64,000 bases of DNA from Varanus komodoensis (GCF_004798865.1 NW_025335268.1:30164731-30228730); one strand, 5' to 3'. Counted from the first letter of the stretch, positions 37,629-50,365 are shown. Numbers and translations: made by a program. Notes: generated by a model not told the origin, from the sequence alone.

Positions 37629-38043
37629 CAGTGGCTTTCAACCACAGGTACATCAATCAGTGCCAGTCCATGGGATGTTTCTTGCAGCTCCATTGAGTGC
37701 GCGGGGGTTGGCTGTGCTCTACCACCTCCTCTTTGGTTAGCATCGTGTTTCTGGGGGGTGCCCCAGTGCCACGGGGGGGGGGGGGCAGGGAGGGGAAAAA
37801 TGGCTCGGTGGGATCCAGCTGGGAGGAGTGCTGCACCGATTTTGGTATTTTGTTCTTTTGTTGACATTTTCTATTGCTCAATTTGTTGGAGAACTTTTTT
37901 TTTTTTTTTGGTATTGTGTTTGGAAAGTAATACACAGAATATTGCATTATGTGTATGGTGCTTTTTGTTTCTGCCTCAGCCATTCTCAAGGTGGTGTTCC
38001 TGTTTTCGCTGGTCCCCAGCTGTGGAAAGGTTGAAAACCACTG
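37629..38043. mobile_element. hAT-type MITE with perfect 8-bp target duplication
   Basis: The left end CAGTGGCTTTCAACCAC and right end GGTTGAAAACCACTG are imperfect inverted repeats of the hAT/Charlie type. GCATAGGG stands immediately outside both ends (37621-37628 and 38044-38051), exactly the 8-bp duplication made by hAT transposases. The 415-bp interior has no transposase and includes a G run (about 37776) and a T run (about 37896). Confidence 0.9.
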
Positions 38044-38051
38044 GCATAGGG

Positions 38052-38579
38052 GATTGAGGGGGAAACAAATCTCACCACAACAGCTGGTAAGTGTACAGTA
38101 ACCATTTATTTATATAGGAGAAATGAGCTAGATATAGCTGAACATATTGCCTGCTCAAAAGTCTTTAAAAATGAAGCGTCTTCCAATCTACATAGCCTTG
38201 TCTTAGATTTCTAAGATGGGCACTAGGGTTTAAGATGAGGACAGTAGCCGTCAGAGCACTGGTGAATCAGATGAAAGGTTCCACTAGCATCTTGATTCCT
38301 CAAATGACCAGCCGCCATTGCCATCACTGCCATCACTGCCATCACCATCACCTTCCTGCATATATATTATGCCATTTTTCCTGTTGTGAGAAACCCAAGG
38401 CAGCTTACATAGATATTTGTAACACCCTTCCCCAACCTGAAGTCTGAGGCTGGTGGAGAGCATCAGGATGGAGAAGGCTGGCCAACAGTAAGCCCTCAAG
38501 CCAAACATAAGGACAGCATGTTCCCCAGCAACTGTTATTTAGGAGCATACTGCTTTTAACCTTGGAGGTACCAACATGG
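38052..38579 (-). other. Intron 1 of AFDN with short minisatellite
   Basis: A short tandem repeat of the unit CCATCACTG occurs at about 38315-38352. No gene is seen. Confidence 0.7.
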
Positions 38580-38640
38580 AAACAAAGAAACAGAGCGAGG
38601 CAGAAGGGGTCTCCCAGGCCATCTAGTCTGACCCCGACAT
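38580..38640 (-). mobile_element. CR1-type LINE 3' tail fragment
   Basis: In reverse complement this reads GTCAGACTAGATGGCCTGGG followed by CCCTTCTGCC and CTCTGTTTCT. It matches the last bases of the CR1 copy ending at 40162, so it is a very short 3' fragment of the same subfamily. Confidence 0.7.
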
Positions 38641-39699
38641 GCCTACAATGCATGGATACCTTGACATGCCATATCATGCCAAATAACATCTGATAGCCTT
38701 GGTCTGTCTAACCCCCACCCCCTTTTAAGGACTGACAAACTGTACATAATCATGATAGAAAGCATGGAGAAGAGTGCTTTGTGGGAGATAAACCAGTACA
38801 CATTTGTCAACTTTATAGCGTCACACTTTGAAACCCTAGTGCTACCTCTCATTCATGACCCCATTAGTTGGGATGAGGGCTATTCCTTCATCTCCAAACT
38901 CTCAACCATTCCTCAAACTACAGCCTCTTCATGCAACAGAATTCTGTGATAAACATACCGAACCAAGGGAATACCTATCTGCAAAAATTCCATTAAGGCA
39001 AAAGTGTTTTGATAAACAAAATCCCAGGAACAAGAACTTATGAGGTCATTATATTGTAATCAGCCCTCTTCTATTTTTAACCATTTGTCATTCCTAACCT
39101 AAGTTCACTCCCTGTTACTATAGGTATTTTTTTCAAGTGGCGAATGCAATGCAGTTTGCAATGCAAAACAGTTTGCAATTCCAAGCAATGTGGTTATACT
39201 TTATCTTGTGCAGCTGCCAGCAGTACCAATCTCTGTAACTGTCTGCAGAAATGTTAAAGATCAAGTTTGATTATATATCTAAAGCAAGATGTTATCATCA
39301 TAAGCAGCTAGTCAGCTCCTGCATTAAGAAAATTCATTAGGCCTTACATCCATCTGCTTAGCCACAGAATTCTAGAGACTTATCTTCTACAACAGGTGCA
39401 ATGAAACCTCTTGCTCTTGGAAACAGTGTGCTTTCCATGTGCACTCCCACCACGTCAGCTGATGTCAGTTATATCAGAGTTAGAGGGTCCTGGTATCATT
39501 GACTTGCCAGCCAAAGCAGGAGCTAGACCTCCTCCAGCCAGCACCTCAGTTAGAGAGCCAGCTTTACTCCATGCAGGCTGTTCCTAGCTGGCAAAGCAAA
39601 ACTGGCTCCTAGATTAAGGAGATAAGCATTCCTCAAGGCAGCATCTTGGTCAGGGAGCACTGCCTGGGAAATCACTGGTTCTCTTGCATAAATACATTT
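38641..39699 (-). other. Intron 1 of AFDN, no gene seen
   Basis: About 1 kb of AT-rich sequence to the left of a CR1 fragment. The last 250 bp are less AT-rich and may belong to a repeat I cannot name. Confidence 0.55.
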
Positions 39700-40162
39700 C
39701 ATGATTTAGCCCTAGACAAACTAGAATCAGTACAGCATAGGGCCACAAGGATGGTGGCCAGAGTGCAGGGAAAGTCATATGAGGTGAAACTGAGGGAACT
39801 GACTCTTTTCAGCCTGGAGGAGACTCCAAGGGGATTTGTTGGCAACATATAGGTACGTAAGGGGGTGCCACACAGAGGTAGGTAGAGACCTGTTTTCCCC
39901 GTAGAGGAGGGCAGGACGCATTCCAATGGAACAAAGCTCAGGGAACCAAGGTTCAATTTGGATGCCAAGAAGTACTTCCTGACAGTTAGGACCCCAAGGC
40001 TATGGAATGGGCTTCCACAGGAAGTGGTTGAAGCCCCATTGGTGAAGGTGTTCAAGGATAGGCTGGACATGCACATGGTAGGCGTGTCATGAGCTGAGCT
40101 GACTGGAGCCAGGGGTCAGACTTGATGGCCTGGGAGGCCCTTTCTGACTTACTCTGTTTCTA
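39700..40162 (+). mobile_element. CR1-type LINE 3' fragment
   Basis: Translation gives LDKLESVQHRATRMVARVQG, LRELTLFSLEETPRG and, after a frame change, FNLDAKKYFLTVRTPRLWNG then LPQEVVEAPLVKVFKDRL. This is the CR1 protein C-terminus. The 3' end has the GATGGCCTGGGAGGCCC and CTCTGTTTCTA motifs. Dead and 5' truncated. Confidence 0.85.
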
Positions 40163-41570
40163 AACTAATTTAGGAGTAGGAGAGAGAAAGAAATACTTCC
40201 CAAATTAGTTTTAAATTAAAATGACAATAGCCTCTAAAAAAGAAATTGTAATCCAGTTGTTAGTGGTGACAGTCAAGCATCCCACAAAGCATGCATATAT
40301 TTATTTATGCTTTGTTTGTTATGAAAAATCCAAATATTTGCTAATGATTACATGAATCTAAGCTTATCCTTGCTCATTTTGCATACATTTGTGCCATTTG
40401 GTTATGGGGAAAGGTAACAGTATGACAGTATTGCAAAGAGATAGTTATTTAAAAATAAATCCACTTTAGTTCCTCAAATGGTTTGGAGAAAGTGAAAGAG
40501 AAACTATCTCAAATGGATACAAAAGTAACAAGTCCATAGGCTAGCTGCAGGGGGACAAAAATGGAAAAGTTTTCCATTTCAGGATCCAATGTATTGCAAC
40601 ATGTAGACAATAAACAAAATTGTAAAGAGTTAAGAATGCAAGTAGTATATGAAACATATAAGGCATTATCCAATGACTGTCACTTTCACAGAAATTCCTT
40701 ATTTACCAGTAGTCATTTCACCCACCATATATTGTATTTGTTCCACTTAGAAAGAACAACTTTAAAAATATAGATTTTGTAATTGACATACAAGAAAGGC
40801 TAAAAACGTGCCTGACAATGTGTTGAGATTAAATGGAGGATACTGCACTTTTAAGACAACCCTAAACATTATTTTTAAATCAATCCAGACAAATGGGCAC
40901 GCTACACATAGCTACCAGAGAAAGAATACAATCCCCTTGCAAGGGAATCCTGGTAGATTATAAGGGGTGGGGGAAGAGTGGGACTCTCAGCATACAAGAG
41001 TGTGTTCTACTGACCTGAAGTGGTCATCAAGGAAGAGAACTGTGATCAACCACTTCAAAAGATAATGTGCATTTTCCTCCTCCTGATGTGTCCCAAAGAT
41101 GCAGCAGAAATCCAAAAGCTGCAGCCTTCTCAAAGACAGGGCATAAACACCAAGCACAGGCTAACAAACAAGACAGAAACCTTCAAGGTACCATGCCATC
41201 CTAGTCAATCTATTGAAGGGAATGCCTCTCTTGTTGTGGACATGCCTCAGTGTTAGGATATGTACAATACAGACTCTTGAGAACAGCAGTAAAGGCCCAT
41301 TTGTCTACACAAGGTATACAAGGAAGTGCTGTCTCCTGTGTTGCTACTCTCTTCACTTTTAGAAAGATCACAAAGACACATCTCTTAATTTAGCCTATTA
41401 AATTATGTAAAATTTATTTTTTACCATTTTTAATGTTATTTTTATGTAAAACTTTAATCATTTTACATTGTTGTTCACTGCCATGATGGCTGTGCTTTCC
41501 TCTCAGCAGGTTACTGCTTTCCTAAATAAAACTGGCAGAGGCAATGGTGAGATAAAACATAAGACCAAAA
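40163..41570 (-). other. Intron 1 of AFDN, no gene seen
   Basis: About 1.4 kb of AT-rich sequence with no recognisable coding, RNA or repeat content. Confidence 0.65.
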
Positions 41571-41995
41571 GAAGAACACAAGGACAGTTAAGGACAGTTA
41601 TGAAGGCTCAGACCAAAGATCTAACTAATGTAGCATTCTGTTCCCGTGGTGGACAACTAGATTCCTACAGGAAACCCACAGCAGGACACAAACGCAATAG
41701 CATTATTCCCCACTCATGTTCCCAGCAACTGGTATTGAGAGGCATATACCCTCTGAGAGATTACAGCTTGTCGGCCCGATAACTATATCCTCTATGAATT
41801 TATCTAATCCCTCTTTAAACCATCCAAGTAGGGCCCCACTACATCCTCTGTATCTCTCAAAATTCAGCTTCATTTAATGACCCCAACTTCTGGTGTTATG
41901 AGAGTAAGAGAGCCATTCTCTCTACACCATCCATAATTGTATACAGTTCTGTCGTGACCCCTATCCTTTACCTCTCTGTGGTATATAAAAGTAAG
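41571..41995 (-). mobile_element. CR1/L3-type LINE 3' end
   Basis: In reverse complement this runs through GGGGTCACGACAGAACTGTA, AATGGCTCTCTTACTCTCA and GAGGGATTAGATAAATTCAT into a 3' untranslated region. That region has a GGAACAGAATGC motif and a TTTGGTCTGAG motif and ends TGTGTTCTTC. This is the characteristic CR1/L3 terminus (…GGCCTTTGGTCTGATCCAGC… in other copies). It is old and non-coding. Confidence 0.75.
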
Positions 41996-43429
41996 TATGT
42001 CTGTAAAATTACCCTTGAAGGAATTTTAAAATACCTTTAACAGACCTGGGTTTGGGTGCAGAGGAAAACACACAACCCAGCAAGACAGTTGTTGGAGCCT
42101 CAGCAGCAATGGCAGCATGGGCCCAGCTGCAGTTCAAGTGACTGATCTGAATGAAAATGGATTCAGTATCCCTCCAGAGTTTTGTAGATCCAGCAAGCAA
42201 GCAACAAAGGAGAACTGATTGAGAATGACTGCATACTCAAAAGAAAAAAAGTTCCACACAGTCCTTTCATTATCCATCCTCAAGATTGCCACTCTTCTCC
42301 TCCAAACATGTCAGTCAACATTTGATGTCTCCATTAGGAATTGTTTTGTTAAAGAATTTTGTATTTTGGTTCCCTCAAGCCTAGTAATACCTTCCACTTG
42401 TGCATGGATGGTGTCACTTTGGCTATATAAAGACAGGGAATCAGACAATGATTTTGCTATTAATTATATGCAAGAAGATTATTATTACTGATTATATTTC
42501 TGTACCATCCAATAACCAAAGCTCTTGGCAAACTTTTCAAGTCCTAGTTAACTTCTTCTGAACCACAATCATGGTTGTGCAAACCCCATCTAATGCATGC
42601 ACTTAATGTATATATAGCTTAGTATTGTGTACCCACTCCGAAAATATTTAAATTGAAGGGTCACATAAAGATACATAAATTCCACCCCCCCCCCCCAGTA
42701 TTGAAACCAGCAGGGAGGTCTTTTCCAGGGGAAAATGGGATTTCGGGAATAATGAAAAGCATGCAATACTCACTTTATCAAACCTAATTATGTGCTATTG
42801 CTTATAATATTAAATATAATATTAAATATATCATTTATAACTTAGTGTATTCATGAAATTTACAGGGCAATCCTATGCATGTTTACTCAGAAAACTGACC
42901 TACTTTGTTTTGTAAATCTGACTCCCAAGCAAGTGAACATAGGATTACAGCCTCAAAAGTATACTTGACTTACTGCAAATTCCAATGAAGTAATTCTGCC
43001 AGAAGGAAACTGGGAAGGAGACTATTCCTCCTTCCCCTGCATGTACTCAACATGTGCTCTGGAAAACACACACCACCACTTTTTCAGGTGGCATGGAGGA
43101 CTGCATGGAATGGTGAACAGAGAGGGAGAAAGTCTACTAGTAGGACATCAGTTTCCACCCCAATTTATATTTAAAAAATGAAAATTATACACAATACTAG
43201 GGAAAACTATTTCACTATATGCTTCCTAAACACTTGAATCTTTCATTCTACCATCAGAAAGGTAGGAAAATAAAGGGAAAATGTGTAATAAACAAAAGAA
43301 ACCATATTATTTGGATGAAACAGTCTTATATTATATGATTCTCTCATAAATACAGCAGTACACTCTGGGTGCAGAAACCTATCTTGGATTTGTATGTTGT
43401 CTACATTACAGAAGAATTATAGAACTCTA
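41996..43429 (-). other. Intron 1 of AFDN, no gene seen
   Basis: About 1.4 kb, AT-rich, with a C run at about 42687-42699. Nothing recognisable. Confidence 0.65.
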
Positions 43430-44041
43430 CCATCAAAAAATATTTAACAATTGAAGAAATTACAATTATTAAAGATTTTGGATAACTTGGCTCAGTCATC
43501 AATTCACACAGAGACTGCAGCGAAGAAGTTCAAAGAAGAGGGAGACCTGGGAGAACAGCAATGAAGGAAGTAGAAACGATCAAGTGTAAGGAAGTTTCAC
43601 TAGAGATCAAGCCAAGATCATCCACACTATCGTATTCCTTATCTGAAAGCTAGATTGGATGGGTCCAAAAGCTGGACAATGAAGAAAGATGACAGGAAGA
43701 CTGGTACATTCAAAACATGGTCCTGAAGGAGAGCTTTATGAATATCCAGGACCAACAGAAAGAAAAACAAATGGGTCTACATCAAATCAAGCCAGGACTT
43801 TCTCTGGAAACAAAAGTGACAGAATTGAAGCTGTCATACTTTAGGCACATCTTGAGCAGGCACAACTCACTGGAGAAGACAATAACGCTAGGAAAAGCTG
43901 AAGGCAGAAGAAGGGGGGAAAAGACCAAATATAAGATGGATCAATTCTATAAAGGAAGCCACAGCCTTGATTTTTGGAAAATTCACTGGGTCACCAGAAG
44001 TCAGAGATTTCCTGTTGTTCTTGTATGCTGACAACAACAAC
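43430..44041 (+). mobile_element. RTE-type LINE relic, 3' part
   Basis: Frames give LGSVINSHRDCSEEVQRR-like sequence, a KPRSSTLSYSLSES-like region, then HQIKPGLSLETKVTELKLSY and FRHILSRHNSLEKTITLGKA, ending in a MDQFYKGSHSLDFWKIHW segment and an (ACA)n tail. It is the same family as the relics at 33180 and 62225 and distinct from Bov-B. Several frame changes and stops. Confidence 0.8.
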
Positions 44042-44771
44042 ATATCTCTAAACTCTACACAGGAATTATTCTAATATTGTAAACTGTTCTACATCAATAT
44101 ATTCCTACTACTCCCTTGTCTTAAAAAGAATTTTTCTCATAAATAATAATAATAATTTTAATGCTCCTCCAAATCTCTATTTTTATTTTTATTTTTTGGA
44201 AAAACTGATATAAGGCTCTCTGAAAGGTTGAGGGAGCCTCTTTCCATGTATTTCACATCCCTCTCTAGCGGCATAGATATTTTAAGTAAAGAAATAAAAC
44301 TAAGAAGCAAACAGAAAAAATGAGTAAATGTACAAGCAGATTAATATGTGTAAAAGCTAACTATGTAAAGTATGGTTTAAGTAGTCATTGCTAACACAGA
44401 CCACCAATACTTTTTGTTTCAATATGATATTCAGCCTTTCATTCAAATGAACCAAAACAAGATTTCTTGAAAGCCTACGGCTAGGACCATGGTGTTCACT
44501 TCCTTAATTAATACCACCAAATCCCATTTATGGAAGTGCTTCCAGACAATTTTCTGTGCTCTCCTCCTTCTCTCTCAGCACACCATATTCACTAGAATCC
44601 TCCACAACCTTCAGAAAAGGTTTGACAAGAATTGAAAAGTCACTTTCTACCAAGCACGCTCCAAGCCAACACTACTCTGGATGCATACTACAGGATATTT
44701 TAATATTGCCTCTTGAAGAATGGAAACAATTCACAAAAATATTTATACCACTTTGTATGATAAAATGTGAT

Positions 44772-47700
44772 CCACTGGAGAAGGAAATGGCAACCCACTC
44801 CAGTATCTTTGTCATGAAAACCCCATGGACAGAACCAAAAGGCAAAAAGATATGATGCCGGAAGATGAGCCCCTCAGGTGTCCAGTATGCTGCTGGGGAA
44901 GGGCAGAGGGCTAGTACTAGTAACGCCAGAAAGAATGAAGCTACTGGGTCAAAGCCGAAAGGACACTCAGTTGCTGATGTATCTGGTGGTGAAAGGAGAG
45001 TCCAATGCTGCAAAGATCTATACTCCATAGGAACTTGGAATATAAGATCCATGAATCAAGGCAAGCTGGATGTGGTCAAACAAGAGATGACAAGACTGAA
45101 CATCGACATCTTCGGAATCAGTGAACTAAAATGGACAGGAATGGGTGAATTTAATTCAGATGACCATCAGGTATACTACTGCGGGCAAGAATCCCTCAGA
45201 AGAAATGGAGTAGCCTTCATAGTCAATAAAAGAGTAGGAAAAGCAGTACTGGGATACAATCTCCAAAATGACAGAATGATCTCAGTTCAAATCCAAGGCA
45301 AACCATTCAACATCACAATAGTCCAAGTCTATGCCCCAACCACTGGTGCTGAAGAGGCTGAAGTTGACCAGTTCTATGAAGGCCTACAACACCTTCTAGA
45401 ATTAACTCCAAAAAATGATGTCCTTATCATCATGGGGGATTGGAATGCTAAAGTAGGAAGCCAAAGGATAACAGGCAAGTTTGGCCTTGGAGTACAAAAT
45501 GAAGCAGGGCACAGGCTGATAGAATTTTGTCAAGAGAATACGATGGTCATAACAAACACTCTTTTCCAACAACCCAACAGACGACTCTACACATGGACAT
45601 CACCAGATGGTCAACACAGAAAACAGATTGACTATGTGCTCTGCAGCCAAAGATGGAGAAGCTCTATACAGTCAGTAAAAACTAGACCAGGAGCTGACTG
45701 TGGCTCAGATCATGAGCTTCTGGTTGCAAAATTTAGGCTTAAGTTGAAGAAAGTAGGGAAAAGCACTAGGCCACTCAGGTATGACCTAAAGCATATCCCT
45801 GATGAATATACAGTAGAGGTGACAAACAGATTTAAGGAATTAGATCTGATAGACAGAGTGCCTGAAGAACTATGGATGGAGGTTCGCAACATTGTACAAG
45901 AGGCAGCAACTAAAACCATCCCAAAGAAAAAGAAATGCAAGAAAGCAAAATGGCTGTCTGAGGAAGCTTTACAAATAGCCGAGGAAAGAAGGGAAGGCAA
46001 GGGAGAAAGATACAAACAATCGAATGCAGAATTCCAGAGAACAGCTAGAAGAGATAAGAATGCCTTCTTAAATGAACAGTGCAAAGAAATAGAAGAAAAT
46101 AATAGAATAGGGAGGACTAGAGCTCTCTTCAAGAAAATTGGAGATATGAAGGGAACATTTCATGCAAAGATGGGCATGATAAAGGACCAAAATGGCAGGG
46201 ACCTAAGAGAGGGAGAAGCGATTAAGAAGAGGTGGCAAGATTACACAGAAGAACTATACAAGAAAGAGCTTAACGTCCCTGATAACCATGATGGGGTGGT
46301 CACTGACCTCAAGCCAGACATCCTGGAATGTGAAGTCAAATGGGCCTGAGGAAGTCTGAGCAACAACAAAGCTAGTGGAGGCGACAGTATTCCAGTTGAG
46401 CTATTCAAAATCCTAAAAGACGATGCAGTAAAAGTGCTACACTCAAAATGCCAGCAAATTTGGAAAACTCAACAGTGGCCACAGGATTGGAAAAGGTCAG
46501 TTTACATTCTGATCCCAAAGAAGGGCAATGCCAAAGAATGTTCAAACTACCGCACCATTGCACTCATTTCACATGCTAGCAAAGTGATGCTCAAAATCCT
46601 ACAAGCTAGGCTCCAGCAGTATGTGGACTGAGAACTACCAGAAGTACAGGCAGGATTTCGAAGAGGGAGAGGAACTAGAGATCAAATTGCCAACATACGC
46701 TGGATCATGGAGAAAGCTAGGCAGTTGCAGAAAAACATCTACTTCTGCTTCATTGACTATGCTAAAGTGTTTGATTGTGTGGATCACAACAAATTGTGGC
46801 AAGTTCTTAAAGAGATAGGAGTACCAGACCATCTTATTTGTCTCTTGAGAAACCTATATGCAGGTCAAGAAGCAACAGTGAGAACTGGGCACGGAACCAC
46901 TGATTGGTTCGAAATTGAGAAACGAGTTCGGCAAGGCTGTATACTGTCGCCCTGCCTATTTAACTTATATGCAGAGCACATCATGAGAAAGGCAGGGCTA
47001 GATGAATCACCAGATGGAATTAAGATTGCTGGGAGAAATATCAACAACCTCAGATATGCAGATGATACCTCTCATGGCAGAAAGTGAAGAGGAACTAAAG
47101 AGCCTCTTGATGTGGGTGAAGGAGGAGAGCGCAAAAGTTGGCTTGAAACTCAACATTAAGAAAACTAAGATCATGGCATCTGGTCCTCTCACTTCCTGGC
47201 AAATAGATGGGGAAGAAATGGAGGTAGTGACAGATTTTATTTTCCTGGGCTGCAAGATCACCGCAGATGGGGACTGCAGCCAAGAAATTAAAAGACGCTT
47301 GCTCCTGGGAAGGAAAGCTATGGCAAATCTAGACAGCATACTAAAAATAAGAGACATCACCCTGCCAACAAAAGTGCATAAGTCAAGGCTATGGTTTTCC
47401 CAGTTGCAATGTATGGCTGTGAAAGCTGGACCATAAGGAAGGCTGAGCGCCAAAGGATTGAGGCCTTTGAATTGTGGTGCTGGAGGAGACTCCTGCGAGT
47501 CCCTTGGACCGCAAGGTGATCAAACCGGTCAGTCCTAGAGGAGATCAACCCTGACTGTTCTTTAGAAGGCCAGATTCTGAAGATGAAACTCAAATACTTT
47601 GGCCACCTAATGAGAAGGAAGGACTCCCTGGAGAAGAGTCTAATGCTGGGAACAATAGATGGCAAAAGAAGAAGAGGACGGCAGAAGATGAGGTAGCTAG

Positions 47701-47832
47701 ATGGAGTCACTGAGGCAGTTGGTGTGAGCTTGGGTGGACTCCAGGAGATGGTGGAGGACAGGAGGGCTTGGAGGAATGTTGTCCATGGGGTTGCGATGGG
47801 TCGGACACGACTTCACGACTAACAACAACAAC
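44772..47832 (+). mobile_element. Bov-B LINE (RTE clade), near full length
   Basis: A 494-codon open frame at 44865-46349 encodes the apurinic-type endonuclease (IGTWNIRSMNQGKLDVVKQ, GISELKWTGMGEF, the GDWNAKVGSQ motif, the catalytic GSDHELL). The frame then enters the reverse-transcriptase region. The RT continues with KGNAKECSNYRTIALISHAS, FCFIDYAKVFDCVDHNKLW, QGCILSPCLFNLYAEHI and the catalytic NNLRYADDT at about 47046-47069. It is broken by in-frame stops at 46347 and 46629, a 2-bp frame loss just after YADDT, a further shift near 47385, and later stops near 47518 and 47695. The 3' end carries the GTCGGACACGACTTCACGAC motif and an (AAC)n tail. The protein is strikingly close to ruminant Bov-B, as known for this horizontally spread family. 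The 5' edge is approximate. Confidence 0.92.
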
Positions 47833-48558
47833 ATGGCCTTTGAATCACAGCAAAGCTTGGTTACCAAGCCTCATCAGCTACATCGTCAGAAAAAAATGTT
47901 GTTACTTGTCTCAGGTTAATCAGTGTCAAGGCTTCCTTAAATGAAGTGTAGCAAATGCACCCTATCATACCACAATCCACACAGAGAAATATGACTTAGC
48001 CAGAGCTATAAAAATAATCTGAAATGTTTCATCCATTGAAATACTATTCTTTACAAGAATTTCAGCCTCGATTTCAGATGACTAGATCTGCAGAATCTAA
48101 CTGAAAACCAATGGCCAAATCTACCCTGCATGCTAAACTCAAGAAAGAAAAGCCTCAACTACTTCCCCTTTAGCTGCTGCTGCTTTTTAACAGACAACCA
48201 TGCAAATCTCCCTTACAAATGTCTTCACTTTAGACCAGAAGCCAATAGCAATAGCACCCTTTTCTTTCTTTCCCTGGCCTTGAACTAAAACCTATAATTC
48301 AAGAAAACATTTCCAACTCCGTGGAGCAGCAGCATAGCAATCTGCTGAATATAACAGGTTCTTCAGCTCTTATTCCACTAAAGCAAGCCACATCACCAGC
48401 ACAGGATGCTCTCAGGCATCATGAAACATCTTGTGCTGTTGTGTAAATAAAAAATCTAAGGTCAAATCTTGGCTGAAAATTTTGCTTTAATAACAAATTC
48501 ATGAAAATGATTTTTTGTTCAAAGTTAATTATCTAGTTACTGACAGTATATTTATGAG
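47833..48558 (-). other. Intron 1 of AFDN, no gene seen
   Basis: About 0.7 kb between the Bov-B tail and a short RTE 3' fragment. No recognisable feature. Confidence 0.65.
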
Positions 48559-48655
48559 ACCTGAGCAAGTTTGTCAAGAACAGGACATTTTGGAGAGCAT
48601 TCATTCATAGAATTGCCATAAATCAGAGATTATTTATGGCACTTAACAAAAACAA
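48559..48655 (+). mobile_element. RTE-type LINE 3' end, short
   Basis: The sequence CAGGACATTTTGGAGAGCAT, TCATTCATAGAATTGCC and TGGCACTTAACAAAAAC matches the last 90 bp of the relic ending at 62868. It is a very short 5'-truncated copy of that family. Confidence 0.75.
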
Positions 48656-49877
48656 ATGGCCAGTATCTTGACCAGAGGTTGCTTTGCATGGGTTCTCAGG
48701 AACTCTAAACTCTATAGAGGATTACAAAAAAATTCAAATGCAATGGAAATAAAAGCAGAATTTCAGATTGTTTGTAGAATACAAGGATTAGTTCAAAGTT
48801 GACAAAGTCAAGAGCTCTCACAAGACCATTCCTATTATTGTCAATGAAACCAAAATAATTAATTCTCACTGGTTTTACTACAATTACTAGCATGGGATAT
48901 TTATCCTGTTTGCACCCGTTCTTCAGTAAAAGCAACCCTCTGTCTGGCCCCCGCTGCTGTCCTGAGTTGCAGCCTGATAAGCCTAACATTGTGTGATTCT
49001 TCTTCTTCTGCTTCTTCCACAGTTAAGTATTTGGCCATCCACATTTAGAAGTTTTCAGGTGTGTTTTCAAAAAGTTGGATCAAATTACATGGAACTGTGG
49101 GCTTGATGCAACTTTAGGTGGCATAATTAATTCCCTCCCATTAGCTTCAATGCAAAGAATGCTTTGGTTTGGTTTTGAAGATCAGAAATGGCAAAAAGAA
49201 TCCTGCCACCCAGCTCTAGTTATTAAAAAGCCAGCTGAGCTTTGGATGTGGCACAGGCTCCACTGTAGATCCCTACACTTATCTGCCCAAATCAGTAAGC
49301 AGGATTGTCCTTTTAAGGTAAAAATCTGCTGCCCTATTTAAAAACTCTTCATAGAAAAACATATAAAAGCTGCAGATGGTGATCAATGTCGTAGAAGAAA
49401 CATTCCTTCTTTTTTCTTTACAAAGGAGGAAATGCCTTTTCTAAAGTGATAATTGCTATAGCACATGCATGAACCATCTAAAAATATAGCAAGTGCAATT
49501 TTAATCCCAACGTGATTATTTTATTCAAAAGTAAATTCTAATTGCTTCTTTCATTAGGGCTGAAATCACATACTGATTTCCTTTGGAGTAAACCCCATGA
49601 ACAATGGGATGTACTTCTGGGTATGCCCAGGATTGTGCTGTAACAGGTAAAAAAAACTTTAAGATGTCACACTGAGTATACCTTTAGAGAAGTTGTAATA
49701 GCTCATAGAGACATGTAACATCTGTTTTGGTTCTTGTTTCCAAGTAGAAATGCTTAGCATCCTTATACTAGCACATCATCCTGAGGCCTAACTGAACCAA
49801 ATCAGTAACACCTAATTTGGCATCAAAGTCAAAACATCTGCACCAGCTACTATAATGCTCTGGATCACCCCATTTAC
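48656..49877 (-). other. Intron 1 of AFDN, no gene seen
   Basis: About 1.2 kb of AT-rich sequence left of the second MITE copy. No recognisable gene or repeat. Confidence 0.65.
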
Positions 49878-49879
49878 GA

Positions 49880-50365
49880 CAGTGGTACCTTGGCTCACGA
49901 ACTTAATCCGTTCCACGACTCTGGTCGCAACCCAAATTGGTTGTGACCCAAGTCAAAGTTCCTCATAAGGTTCAATGTAAATAACGTTAATACGTTCTGT
50001 AACCTTTAAAAAAAAAAATCACAAAAATTTGAAACAAAGTGACAAAGAATCACAAAGTAACAAAGAACAACAAAGATTGCGGTCACCCCCCACCCCACAA
50101 CATGATTGTGGCCATCTCCCCCGCCCCCAAGCACAACCAAGATCGTACCTGTCTTCCCTGCACAAGCACGACCATGATCACAGCCAGCTCCACCCTCTCC
50201 AAGCACGGGCATGACCATCTCCCCCGCACCAAGCAGGGAAGACGGGCGCAATTTCAATTGTCACCCAATGCGGAGTTCATGACCTGAGGCAATTTTTTTC
50301 TGAAATTTCTGTCCGCGACCCTATTTGGTCATGAACTGAGGTGTTCATGAGCCAAGATACCACTG
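49880..50365 (-). mobile_element. TA-flanked MITE, copy 2 (reverse orientation)
   Basis: This is the same element as at 36513-37003, read from the other strand. The left end CAGTGGTACCTTGGCTCACG and right end CATGAGCCAAGATACCACTG are inverted repeats, and the interior shares the GC-rich CAAGCACG / ATCGTACC blocks. TA follows at 50366-50367, while the left flank reads GA, so one side of the target duplication has decayed. Length is 486 bp, with no transposase. Confidence 0.85.

Noticed and set aside
44865-46349. Long open frame (494 codons) as a host gene
   Set aside because: Its residues are the Bov-B LINE endonuclease and start of the reverse transcriptase, and the frame continues into broken RT and a LINE tail.
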